A stretch of DNA of 64,000 bases from Rouxiella aceris (lineage in GTDB: Bacteria > Pseudomonadota > Gammaproteobacteria > Enterobacterales > Enterobacteriaceae): NCBI RefSeq assembly GCF_012933545.1, contig NZ_JAADJU010000013.1, forward strand, positions 62,001 to 126,000, in the 5' to 3' direction. This document shows, piece after piece, positions 18,779-26,274 of this stretch. Made by a program: the position numbers and the translations under genes. The notes under the pieces are model-generated. The model was given only the letters and a program-made list of their open reading frames with translations. It ran no database searches and was not told the origin of the DNA. Every line of letters begins with the position of its first letter. The stretch's first letter is position 1.

Positions 18779-20086
18779 ATGCCCAACACCGCAAACACCG
18801 GCCGGAAATTACGCCTTGGACTTTTTGTACAACCCCTCGGTCATCATATTAGTGGCTGGCGATTAACTCAGCGACTTGGCTCGCCAACGGATATTGACTG
18901 GTTGATTGCCATTGCCAAAAAGGCCGAAGAGGGCATGTTTGATATGTTCTTTGTTGGCGACGCGCTGGCCACCAATGTGCATCGTCTACCCTCGACCATG
19001 GCGCGGCTGGAGCCGCTTACCTTATTGGCGGCGCTGGCGGTCAATACCCGGCATATCGGTCTGGCAGCGACGGCCTCTACCACCTTTAGCGATCCCTTTA
19101 CCCTGGCGCGCAGTTTTTCCTCCCTGGATCATATCAGCCGTGGCCGCGCGGCATGGAATGTTGTGACCTCATTTTCTACCGATGTAGCGCGCAATTTCAG
19201 TCGTGATGATATGCCCGATCATGCAGAGCGCTATGGCAAAGCGCATGAATTTTTGCAGGTGGCATTTAAACTGTGGGAAGGGTGGCAGCAAGGGGCGGTG
19301 ATCGCTAATCGCGAAAGTGGCCAGTATTTTATTGATGAAAAAATTAATGCCATTAATCATCAGGGTGAACACTATCAGGTGCAAGGTCCGCTCAATATCA
19401 GTCGTTCGCCACAGGGCAGACCGGTGATTATTGAAGCCGGATCGTCATCAGATGGGCAGCAGTTGGCGGCGGCGACTGCCGAAGTAGTATTTACTGCTGC
19501 CGCCAGCCTGGAAGAGGCGCAAACCTTTTATCAGCGGCAGAAACAGCAGGTAAAAGATGCCGGACGCAATCCGCAGCACCTGTTAATTTTACCCGGCGTG
19601 ATGCCCATTGTCGGCCGCACCCGCGAAGAAGCGCAGGAAACCTGGAAGCAACTGAATCTGCTGGTTGATATTGATAACGGCATCAAGCAGCTTTCGGCGC
19701 GCTTTGGTATGGATTTAAGCCAATATCCGCTGGATGGGCCAGTGCCTTCCGCGCCGATAGGTGAAGGTGGGCAGAGCCGCGTCAAGTTGCTTACCGATCT
19801 GGCCGAGCGGGAAAATCTCAGCCTGCGCGAACTGGCGGCTATTGCTGCCGGTTCCCGTGGGCACCGTGTGGTGGTGGGTAACGCGGTGGATATTGCCGAT
19901 GATTTTCAGCTGTGGCTTGAGCAAGGCGCTGCCGACGGTTTCAATATTATGCCAGCGATTATTCCCGAGCAGTTGGAGCTGTTTATTGAGCTGGTGATCC
20001 CGGAACTCAGAACGCGCGGCCTGTTCCGCGAACGCTATGAGTATGCGACGTTACGTGAAAATCTCGGCTTACCGCCGATCGCCTGA
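18779..20086 (+). CDS. NtaA/SnaA/DszA-family FMN-dependent monooxygenase (YxeK-like)
   Basis: A 435-residue class-C flavin monooxygenase of the luciferase-like superfamily. It has the family start LRLGLFVQPLGHHISGWR, the FVGDALATNVHRLPSTMARLEPLTLLAALA block, the SFSSLDHISRGRAAWNVVTSF block, and the NtaA-specific insertion EHYQVQGPLNISRSPQGRPVIIEAGSS region. Such enzymes oxidatively cleave C-N or C-S bonds and need FMNH2 from a separate reductase. The start ATG follows AAGGAAAA. Bacillus YxeK and SnaA attack N-acetyl-S-(2-succino)cysteine. A flavin reductase gene lies 1.4 kb downstream (21502), though not in the same transcript. Confidence 0.88.
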   Translation: MPNTANTGRKLRLGLFVQPLGHHISGWRLTQRLGSPTDIDWLIAIAKKAEEGMFDMFFVGDALATNVHRLPSTMARLEPLTLLAALAVNTRHIGLAATASTTFSDPFTLARSFSSLDHISRGRAAWNVVTSFSTDVARNFSRDDMPDHAERYGKAHEFLQVAFKLWEGWQQGAVIANRESGQYFIDEKINAINHQGEHYQVQGPLNISRSPQGRPVIIEAGSSSDGQQLAAATAEVVFTAAASLEEAQTFYQRQKQQVKDAGRNPQHLLILPGVMPIVGRTREEAQETWKQLNLLVDIDNGIKQLSARFGMDLSQYPLDGPVPSAPIGEGGQSRVKLLTDLAERENLSLRELAAIAAGSRGHRVVVGNAVDIADDFQLWLEQGAADGFNIMPAIIPEQLELFIELVIPELRTRGLFRERYEYATLRENLGLPPIA

Positions 20087-20120
20087 AGCTATAAATATGA
20101 TTATTATTTTATCTGAGCCT

Positions 20121-20150
20121 GTGCAATAAACCCGGTCATTGCCACTTTTT
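20121..20150 (+). terminator. Probable terminator after the monooxygenase gene
   Basis: The imperfect stem GTG-CAAT / ATTG-CCAC is followed by five T residues, 35 nt after the stop codon. Confidence 0.5.
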
Positions 20151-20166
20151 CTAGTGGGTGAATATT

Positions 20167-20212
20167 GCACAAATCCGTAATCATGACTATAGTAAAGATT
20201 ACGGATTTGTGC
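20167..20212 (+). promoter_or_regulatory. Toxin-antitoxin operator: perfect 16-bp inverted repeat around a -10 box
   Basis: GCACAAATCCGTAATC (20167-20182) and its exact reverse complement (20197-20212) enclose a 14-bp spacer containing TATAGT (20188-20193), a good -10 hexamer. The arrangement lies just before the toxin start and fits autorepression by the XRE antitoxin or its complex. Confidence 0.75.
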
Positions 20213-20227
20213 GAGGCGCAGGGATTA

Positions 20228-20617
20228 ATGGATATTTATTTAACGCCTGAATTTGAGGATGAGCGTAAAAAGGCGCGCATAAGTGATAAAATTTTGTGCA
20301 AGGCGGCGAAGGCTATACAGTCTGGGCTTACTGGTGATCAATTAGGGAAGTTTACATTCAAAAAACGTCTGGCGTTACCTGCGATGAGTCCGCGAGATGG
20401 TGCTCGTTCCATTATATTTTTCAACAATGGAACAGATGTTTACTTTTTTGATATGTACCTGAAAAGTGAGCTATCAAAGAAGAAGGGTAAAGAACTTGAA
20501 GATGATGAAATCGAAGCATATTGCTTGCTAGCCCCCCAATTTCTTTACATGTCGAAAGAAAAGAAACAAAACTTGTTGAAAAAGAAAGAACTGATAGAGG
20601 TAACATGCGATGAGTGA
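20228..20617 (+). CDS. Type II toxin of the RelE/HigB family
   Basis: A 129-residue basic protein resembling RelE/HigB-type mRNA interferases encoded upstream of an XRE antitoxin. Features are an N-terminal LTPEFEDERKKARISD helix, a KFTFKKRLALP strand, RSIIFFNNGTDVYFFDMYLKSE and a Lys-rich C-terminus. ATG 20228 is preferred because an upstream in-frame ATG (20183) lies inside the operator. It overlaps the antitoxin gene by 8 bp, typical of coupled toxin-antitoxin pairs with the toxin first (higBA order). Family by pattern; activity not shown. Confidence 0.75.
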   Translation: MDIYLTPEFEDERKKARISDKILCKAAKAIQSGLTGDQLGKFTFKKRLALPAMSPRDGARSIIFFNNGTDVYFFDMYLKSELSKKKGKELEDDEIEAYCLLAPQFLYMSKEKKQNLLKKKELIEVTCDE

Positions 20618-20933
20618 GCGTCTGAAACGTATACAAGGTATGGCACAACGCTATAACAAATTGGGCGTAGTTGATGACGAAACTGTCTTTGCAATAGACG
20701 CTGCGGTTGATGCCCGCAGTATCCCTAAAGTTCGTCCCATGACCGGCAGTCAAATCAGGGAAGTGCGCGCGCGTTATAAAATGTCTCAGTCGGCTCTTGC
20801 CCTTACTACCGGTATGTCAGTGGAAAGTGTATCCAAATGGGAACGTGATGAAAGTAAACCTAATCAGGCTGCACTGCGTATCATCAATGTAATTGAAGAT
20901 AAAGGCCTGGAAGTGTTTTTGGCTGCAATGTAA
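20610..20933 (+). CDS. XRE-family antitoxin (HigA-like)
   Basis: A 107-residue protein with a C-terminal Cro/CI-type helix-turn-helix (IREVRARYKMSQSALALTTGMSVESVSKWERDESKPNQAALR, residues about 48-90). The N-terminal part probably binds the toxin. It would neutralise the toxin and repress the operon through the inverted repeat at 20167-20212. A strong terminator closes the unit. Confidence 0.82.
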   Translation: MSERLKRIQGMAQRYNKLGVVDDETVFAIDAAVDARSIPKVRPMTGSQIREVRARYKMSQSALALTTGMSVESVSKWERDESKPNQAALRIINVIEDKGLEVFLAAM

Positions 20934-20967
20934 CTGCAGTGAAAAAATTTTAAGCAGAAGGTTATAC

Positions 20968-20994
20968 AAGCCCCGTCCTGGGGCTTTTGATTTT
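20968..20994 (+). terminator. Intrinsic terminator of the toxin-antitoxin operon
   Basis: Stem AAGCCCC / GGGGCTT with a 5-nt loop (GTCCT), followed by a T-rich tract. It lies 34 nt after the antitoxin stop. The remaining bases up to 21226 show no gene. Confidence 0.85.
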
Positions 20995-21226
20995 AGAGCC
21001 GACTACGCCAGACAATTAATGTTTTTTTCACTTGCTGTGCTGAAAAATGGCCACAAAATCCGCCCGAATCACTCTGCTCATCGAAAAAGCCCGTCGACAG
21101 TTTATGCTAACAATTTCTAACAGATATCCGAGAGTTAACGCTTTTTTTGCCCATTTAAATGCTGTACAAATTATTGCTATCGCCACTTAGATGGCAGCAA
21201 AACATTTGACTACAGCGGAGTAGAGT

Positions 21227-21460
21227 ATGCCACACGTTGATCTGAAATTTATAACCCGTAATTTGACTGCCGACCAGCAACAGGCGATTTCAGATGATCT
21301 TATCGCGGTGCTGAAAAAGCATTTTAATAGCAGCGACGATTCGGTCTCGATCATGATGCATGAAATTCCGGCCGACGATTGGAAAAGTGAAGTTTATCAG
21401 CCAATTATCCAGGCCAATATGAATAGTCTGGTGAAAAAACCCGGCTATACCATGGACTAA
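21227..21460 (+). CDS. pptA: 4-oxalocrotonate tautomerase family protein PptA
   Basis: A 77-residue tautomerase subunit with the catalytic Pro directly after the initiator Met (M-P-H-V-D). It matches E. coli PptA through ISIM/EIPADDWKSEVYQPII and the C-terminal LVKKPGYTMD. It acts as a small oligomeric cytosolic enzyme on enol/keto substrates. The flavin reductase gene follows 41 nt later, probably in one transcript. Confidence 0.88.
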   Translation: MPHVDLKFITRNLTADQQQAISDDLIAVLKKHFNSSDDSVSIMMHEIPADDWKSEVYQPIIQANMNSLVKKPGYTMD

Positions 21461-21501
21461 TGGTTCCACCCAATACTGCCCGGTAAGTCACAAGGAACCT
21501 T

Positions 21502-22095
21502 ATGAGCGATTCTATTGTTGCGGTGCCGTTAGACAAGGCTTACCGCTTGCTTAATCATGGACCCACGGTGTTGGTTTCAGCCCGCTATAACGGCGTCGAT
21601 AATGTGATGGCGGCAGCATGGTGCTGTGCACTGGATTTCTCACCGCCCAAATTGACCCTGGTACTGGATAAAATCGCCAAAACCCGGGAATTGATTGAAA
21701 AAAGTGAACGGTTTGTGATTCAGATCCCGACGGTAGCCTTGGCTGAGATGACCTATCAGTTGGGCAGCGAAAGTCTGTATCAGTATGCTGATAAGCTGCA
21801 GCGGGCAGGAGTTGAGTTATTGGCAATGGAAGGCGAGGATTTGCCTTTTGTCAGCGGCTGCTCAGCCTGGTTGTCGTGCCGACTGATCCCTGAGCCGCAC
21901 AACCAGCAAACTCACGATCTGTTTATCGCCGAGGTCACCGCAGCCTGGGCCGATAGCCGAGTATTTAAACAGGGACATTGGCAGTTTGATCAGGCTGACC
22001 CGGCACTGCGCAGTTTGCATTATGTGGCGGGTGGCCATTTCTATGCCATTGGTCACGAAGTGATTGTTAACGACAACGCCGCAAGTATTGACTAA
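21502..22095 (+). CDS. Flavin reductase-like (FMN-binding split-barrel) protein
   Basis: A 197-residue member of the flavin-reductase-like domain family. It has an AYRLLNHGPTVLVSARYNGVDNVMAAAWCCALDFSPPKLTLVLD core and a C-terminal HYVAGGHFYAIG block typical of the group that often neighbours pptA. It may supply reduced flavin or act on small carbonyl compounds; the role is unknown. RBS AAGGAAC is well placed. The hairpin after its stop codon carries the second intact repeat element. Confidence 0.82.
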   Translation: MSDSIVAVPLDKAYRLLNHGPTVLVSARYNGVDNVMAAAWCCALDFSPPKLTLVLDKIAKTRELIEKSERFVIQIPTVALAEMTYQLGSESLYQYADKLQRAGVELLAMEGEDLPFVSGCSAWLSCRLIPEPHNQQTHDLFIAEVTAAWADSRVFKQGHWQFDQADPALRSLHYVAGGHFYAIGHEVIVNDNAASID

Positions 22096-22098
22096 AAC

Positions 22099-22269
22099 CA
22101 GGAGGTTAATTACCTCCTTGAGTTTGATGACAAAGTCGTCTTGATGATCGAGATACTCGGGCATAGCACACCCAGGGGCGCTCCGGCGGGCAAGCCGCTA
22201 CGACCCCAACGGTGCACTCTCCCTAATAACGGACTTTGTCAGCAGTCTGCAGGAGGTTAATTACCCCCT
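22099..22269. repeat. 131-bp hairpin-targeting repeat element, copy 2, with flanking duplicated hairpin
   Basis: The hairpins CAGGAGGTTAATTACCTCCT (22099-22118) and CAGGAGGTTAATTACCCCCT (22250-22269, one change) flank a 131-bp element at 22119-22249. It is the reverse complement of copy 1 in orientation, starting TGAGTTTGATGACAAAGTC and ending GACTTTGTCAGCAGTCTG. The first hairpin is directly behind the flavin reductase stop codon. The flanking hairpin sequence is unlike that of the other copies. Confidence 0.85.
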
Positions 22270-22326
22270 TTCCCCGCAAGAAAAAACCAATTATGTGACC
22301 CCCTTAGCATAATCGTCGCTATTTTC

Positions 22327-22353
22327 TAAAGCTTTAGCCCGCTTAGCCGATAT
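22327..22353 (+). promoter_or_regulatory. Sigma-28 (FliA) promoter of the chemoreceptor gene
   Basis: TAAAGCTT, an 11-bp spacer, then GCCGATAT. This matches the enterobacterial FliA consensus TAAAGTTT-N11-GCCGATAA closely and lies 220 bp upstream of the chemoreceptor start. The surrounding 22270-22573 is otherwise a gene-free leader. Confidence 0.82.
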
Positions 22354-22573
22354 CTGTTACTGCAATTACTTCATTTTATTCAAATTTATCATCTCGCTTA
22401 TTGCCTGGTAAATGCATCGCTGCGCGGAATTATGTTAGTTCTGTTACATGGATGATTGCAGTTTACCGACGATGACACTCGGTGACCGAAGATGAAATGA
22501 AGGCAAATTCAACCTTGGTTTTACATCTTGCAGCACTTGAGAGTTTTCCACACTTCCAGAAGGAATAGTAAGA

Positions 22574-24196
22574 ATGGCAGCGATTAAGAATATGAGGGTA
22601 GGCGTCCGCATGGGTGCGGCGTTTGGTTTGGTGATCGTGCTTTTAGTGATCGTCAGCCTGACTGCCATTACCAAGATCCATAATATTAACAACGCGATTG
22701 ATCAGATTGTTAATGATCGCTATTTGAAGGTCAGGCTAGCCTTTGATGTGCGTGACGGGGTGAACGATCAAATCAAATTTTCGCGCGGTATTGTGCTTGA
22801 TATCACCAGGCCCGATCTGAATGCCCAGCGTCTTTTAGACCTGGCAACCGCCACTGAAAAAACCCACAAAATTTTAGAGCATATTGCCGCTATCCAAACA
22901 TCTGAAGATGGCAAAAGCAAAATTCAGGCAATGCAAGACGCCAGTGTTGCCTTTGATAAGGCGCGAGAAGAGTTGCTGTCACTGGTAAAAGCTGGGAACA
23001 CTGATGGGGCACAAAACTATGTGCTGCGTTCACTCACCGCGTCACAGAATGCCTATCTGAATTTGGCAACTGAATTTGCCAAATCTCAGGAACAGCAACT
23101 CCAGTCAGAAGGCGATGCAGCTCTGCAAGCAGGCTCTCTGGCCATCTCTGTCACCCTGGTGTTCTCATTGCTGGCGATGGCAGTAGCAATTATTCTTGGT
23201 ATTTTCCTGACTCGTTCGATTGTGCGTCCATTAAGCAAAGCGGTGCAGATTGCTGAAAGCGTGGCGGCAGGGGATCTGAGAAGCGATATTCAGGTGACCT
23301 CCAACGATGAGACCGGACAATTGATGCATGCGCTGAAGAACATGAACAGCAACCTGCTAAGAATTGTGACTGAAGTTCGCGCCGGAACCGATACCATTTC
23401 AACAGCGTCTGGCGAGATCAGCGCCGGTAACCTGGATCTATCCTCCCGCACCGAACAGCAGGCCAGCTCGTTGCAGGAAACCGCCTCAGCAATGGAAGAG
23501 ATCACCGCAACGGTGAAACAAAACGCTGATAATGCCCGTCAGGCCAATCAGCTTTCAGCATCGGCATCTCGCGTGGCAATTCAAGGTGGTCAGGTGGTCA
23601 GCGAAGTGGTGAATACCATGGACGCGATCAACAGTTCATCACGTAAAATTGTTGATATTATCGCCGTTATTGATGGTATTGCTTTCCAGACCAATATTCT
23701 GGCGCTGAATGCGGCTGTTGAAGCTGCACGCGCCGGTGAGCAGGGTCGTGGTTTTGCCGTGGTAGCCTCTGAAGTGCGTAGCCTGGCGCAGCGTTCTGCC
23801 TCTGCCGCCAAAGAAATTAAGATGTTGATTGAAGACTCGGTCTCGAAAGTAGACGAGGGCAGTAATCTGGTGGCCAAAGCCGGTTTGACCATGGAAGAAG
23901 TGGTATCCAGCGTCAAGAGCGTGACGGATATCATGGCCGAGATTTCCATTGCCAGCACCGAACAAAGTTCCGGTATTGATGAGATCAATATGGCAATCAC
24001 ACAAATGGATGCCGTAACGCAGCAAAACGCCGCGTTGGTGCAACAGGCTGCCTCTGCTGCCCAGTCTCTTGAGGAGCAGGCGGTTCGTTTGTCTGAAGCC
24101 ATGGCGATTTTCAAAGTCGATAACTCTGCTGCCAATAGCCTGGCGCAACCGGCGTTGAGAAATAACGCTCCTTATGCCTTGCTGGATCAGTACTAA
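22574..24196 (+). CDS. Methyl-accepting chemotaxis protein
   Basis: A 540-residue chemoreceptor. Transmembrane helix 1 is near residues 10-33, followed by a four-helix-bundle periplasmic ligand domain, TM2 near 190-213, a HAMP linker (LTRSIVRPLSKAVQIAESVAAGDL) and a long cytoplasmic coiled coil. The signalling tip is at about residue 389 (EQGRGFAVVASEVRSLAQRS). The C-terminus lacks an NWETF-type CheR/CheB tether, so it depends on other receptors for adaptation or is a low-abundance type. The sigma-28 promoter upstream puts it in the flagellar regulon. The ligand cannot be read. Confidence 0.93.
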   Translation: MAAIKNMRVGVRMGAAFGLVIVLLVIVSLTAITKIHNINNAIDQIVNDRYLKVRLAFDVRDGVNDQIKFSRGIVLDITRPDLNAQRLLDLATATEKTHKILEHIAAIQTSEDGKSKIQAMQDASVAFDKAREELLSLVKAGNTDGAQNYVLRSLTASQNAYLNLATEFAKSQEQQLQSEGDAALQAGSLAISVTLVFSLLAMAVAIILGIFLTRSIVRPLSKAVQIAESVAAGDLRSDIQVTSNDETGQLMHALKNMNSNLLRIVTEVRAGTDTISTASGEISAGNLDLSSRTEQQASSLQETASAMEEITATVKQNADNARQANQLSASASRVAIQGGQVVSEVVNTMDAINSSSRKIVDIIAVIDGIAFQTNILALNAAVEAARAGEQGRGFAVVASEVRSLAQRSASAAKEIKMLIEDSVSKVDEGSNLVAKAGLTMEEVVSSVKSVTDIMAEISIASTEQSSGIDEINMAITQMDAVTQQNAALVQQAASAAQSLEEQAVRLSEAMAIFKVDNSAANSLAQPALRNNAPYALLDQY

Positions 24197-24221
24197 GTTG
24201 CCTTTCTAATCTGCATCATTG

Positions 24222-24250
24222 CGGGAGCCAAAACTGGCTCCCGTTTTTTT
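24222..24250 (+). terminator. Intrinsic terminator of the chemoreceptor gene
   Basis: Stem CGGGAGCCA / TGGCTCCCG with a 4-nt loop, followed by seven T residues; lies between convergent genes. Confidence 0.9.
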
Positions 24251-24265
24251 ATCCAACCATGCGCC

Positions 24266-25087
24266 TCACTGGCTGCGTTGCTTAAAGCACCTGCCGTTGT
24301 TGCATACCGTTAAGGCGTGCAAAATGCTTTGACGAATCTGGGCGACTCGGGTTGACAGAGTGTTGATTTGACCCAATGACACCCGGGTTTGATTCAATAA
24401 ATCATTAAGCGTATTAATTAAGGTATGCTGTTCAACGGTGCGATTTAATTGATTTAAGCGCTGCTGCAATTGGCACCTTAAATAAGTCAATTGATGATTA
24501 AGTCGGAAAATATCACTTCCCCGTGAAATAAGTTCTGCAAGATAATCATTAAGTCTTTGATTATTTCTTTGTTGAATGGCTATATCCACCATGCGGTTGA
24601 TTTGCGTCACTCTTTCACTTTGCGCAATAATTGCCACGACGTTACTGTTTATTTCTTTTACGATACTTATTGTCTCTTGAGCAAACGGATTGCGGGTACT
24701 GGTGATCGGCGGTGGCAGCGGCGATGCACTGCTATTGGCTCTGGTGGTGGTACTGCTGACCGGTGATGCGGACTGGCTGGCGACTGGTGGCGACGCAGCA
24801 GGGAATAACCGGTTATAAGCGGCACCCTGCGGGTTGATATGTCGCAAAATGGGCACAAACTCTAAAATTCCGCCAAGCAATAAGCGCCTGAAAAAGGAGT
24901 CACCACTGGTAAGGCCATTAAGGGCACCTCTTTTACAGCGTTGGCCGCGTGGGGCGATTTCACTGGTATAAGTAATGCTGCTTTTTTTTATTTCGTTAAT
25001 GGCTTGCTGATTGCTTTTATCCGCCATCGCCCCAGTGTAAGCGGGGATGCTTTTTGCTGACAAATTAGCTGATGGAATATTATTCAT
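24266..25087 (-). CDS. Orphan Ser/Pro-rich coiled-coil protein, possible secreted effector
   Basis: A 273-residue protein I do not recognise. Residues 1-40 are polar (Ser/Asn/Ala-rich) without a Sec signal. Residues about 90-130 are a Ser/Pro/Thr-rich linker. Residues about 135-262 are a long heptad-like helical region rich in Leu, Asn and Gln (NQRLNDYLAELISRGSD, LQQRLNQLNRTVEQHTLI). The C-terminus holds CNNGRCFKQRSQ. An inverted repeat TTCACC-TTAG-GGTGAA lies upstream (25114-25129). The composition resembles type III secretion effectors or translocator-associated proteins, but no secretion genes are nearby, so this is only a guess. Confidence 0.55.
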   Translation of the reverse strand: MNNIPSANLSAKSIPAYTGAMADKSNQQAINEIKKSSITYTSEIAPRGQRCKRGALNGLTSGDSFFRRLLLGGILEFVPILRHINPQGAAYNRLFPAASPPVASQSASPVSSTTTRANSSASPLPPPITSTRNPFAQETISIVKEINSNVVAIIAQSERVTQINRMVDIAIQQRNNQRLNDYLAELISRGSDIFRLNHQLTYLRCQLQQRLNQLNRTVEQHTLINTLNDLLNQTRVSLGQINTLSTRVAQIRQSILHALTVCNNGRCFKQRSQ

Positions 25088-25296
25088 CCTGGCCCTTTTC
25101 TGGTGTTTAAACCTTCACCTTAGGGTGAAAATAAAAGTCAATGATTGGAAATAACATAAATAAATATAAGAAAAAATTTATAGTCCGGCTATACACCTTG
25201 GGTTATTTTTTAGCGAAATAAGTTCCAGCCGACTTGCGCAGTCCGGTAGCAACTATGTTATTTTAGTGCCTGCCTTGGCTACCCACAGACCAAAAT

Positions 25297-26202
25297 ATGG
25301 ACAATATTGAAAACCTGACGGCGATGGTGGTTTTTGCCCGCGTCGTTGAGACCCTGAGTTTTACCGAGGCTGCAAAAACGTTGCGATTGTCAAAATCGTC
25401 GGTCAGCCGTGAGATCGCCAATCTTGAAGTTCGTCTCGGCGCGCAACTGTTAACCCGCACCACGCGCAAGATAGCGGTGACCGAAGTTGGTATAAGTTAC
25501 TACCAATACTGCAATCGCATCCTGCATGAGATCCAGGGGGCCGAGCATTTTATTCGTCATTTTCATGAAGAGCCAATGGGTAATCTGCGCATGATTGCCC
25601 CTGTTACCTTTGGCTGTCAGTGCATTGTGCCGATACTCAACAGTTTTATTGCGCAAAATATTCACGTCAATGTCGATCTCGATCTTACCGATCGCGCGGT
25701 TAATATGAGCGATGAACCTTACGATATTGCCATTGCCATCACTCGCGCCAAACCCGAACATGGCCAGGTCAAAGCCCTTATTCCCATCACCTGGGGTTTA
25801 TATGCTGCCCCGCATTATGTGGCGCAACTGCCTACTATCAGCAAGCCAGAGGATCTGCCTCGCCATAATTACATTCTGTTTCGCGGCCCGGCCCACACCA
25901 TTTCATTGCCTTTTTATAAAGACAAACAAAAAATGGATATTGATGTGCGCAGCCGTTTTCGCGTCAATAACAGCGTGGCGCTAATGAGTTCAGCGATTGC
26001 CGGTGGCGGTATTGCCTATTTGCCTGACTATATTGCGCAAGAATCGGTCAGTGAAGGCAAACTGCTGCGCTTATTGCCGCAATGGGAGATGGATACTTAC
26101 CATTCCTGGGTGTTGTTTAAAGCGGAAAATATGCTATCAGCGCGGGTCAGATTGTTTGTGGACGATTTGGAAAAGAGACTGCGGCAGAAATATCCGGGTT
26201 GA
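25297..26202 (+). CDS. LysR-family transcriptional regulator
   Basis: A 301-residue LysR regulator of the large CrgA/DmlR-like group. The HTH is at residues about 8-60 (MVVFARVVETLSFTEAAKTLRLSKSSVSREIANLE), then the TRTTRKIAVTEVG hinge and an effector domain with the GGGIAYLPDYIA block. It is divergent from the coiled-coil orphan gene, with 209 bp between. The target is unknown. Confidence 0.88.
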   Translation: MDNIENLTAMVVFARVVETLSFTEAAKTLRLSKSSVSREIANLEVRLGAQLLTRTTRKIAVTEVGISYYQYCNRILHEIQGAEHFIRHFHEEPMGNLRMIAPVTFGCQCIVPILNSFIAQNIHVNVDLDLTDRAVNMSDEPYDIAIAITRAKPEHGQVKALIPITWGLYAAPHYVAQLPTISKPEDLPRHNYILFRGPAHTISLPFYKDKQKMDIDVRSRFRVNNSVALMSSAIAGGGIAYLPDYIAQESVSEGKLLRLLPQWEMDTYHSWVLFKAENMLSARVRLFVDDLEKRLRQKYPG

Positions 26203-26243
26203 TTTGCAGAGAGCCGGTGGGGAGGTTATGGCAGTATCAAAGT

Positions 26244-26266
26244 AACGGGTGCCATTGGCACCCGTT
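26244..26266. terminator. Hairpin between convergent genes, possible terminator
   Basis: The 10-bp perfect stem AACGGGTGCC / GGCACCCGTT with an ATT loop lies 8 nt beyond the YrdC-domain gene stop. No T-run follows on either strand, so termination is uncertain. Confidence 0.5.
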
Positions 26267-26274
26267 GACAGGAC

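Noticed and set aside
23590-24148. Two long overlapping minus-strand frames in the chemoreceptor gene
   Set aside because: Shadow frames of the conserved, repetitive signalling domain; composition is not protein-like.
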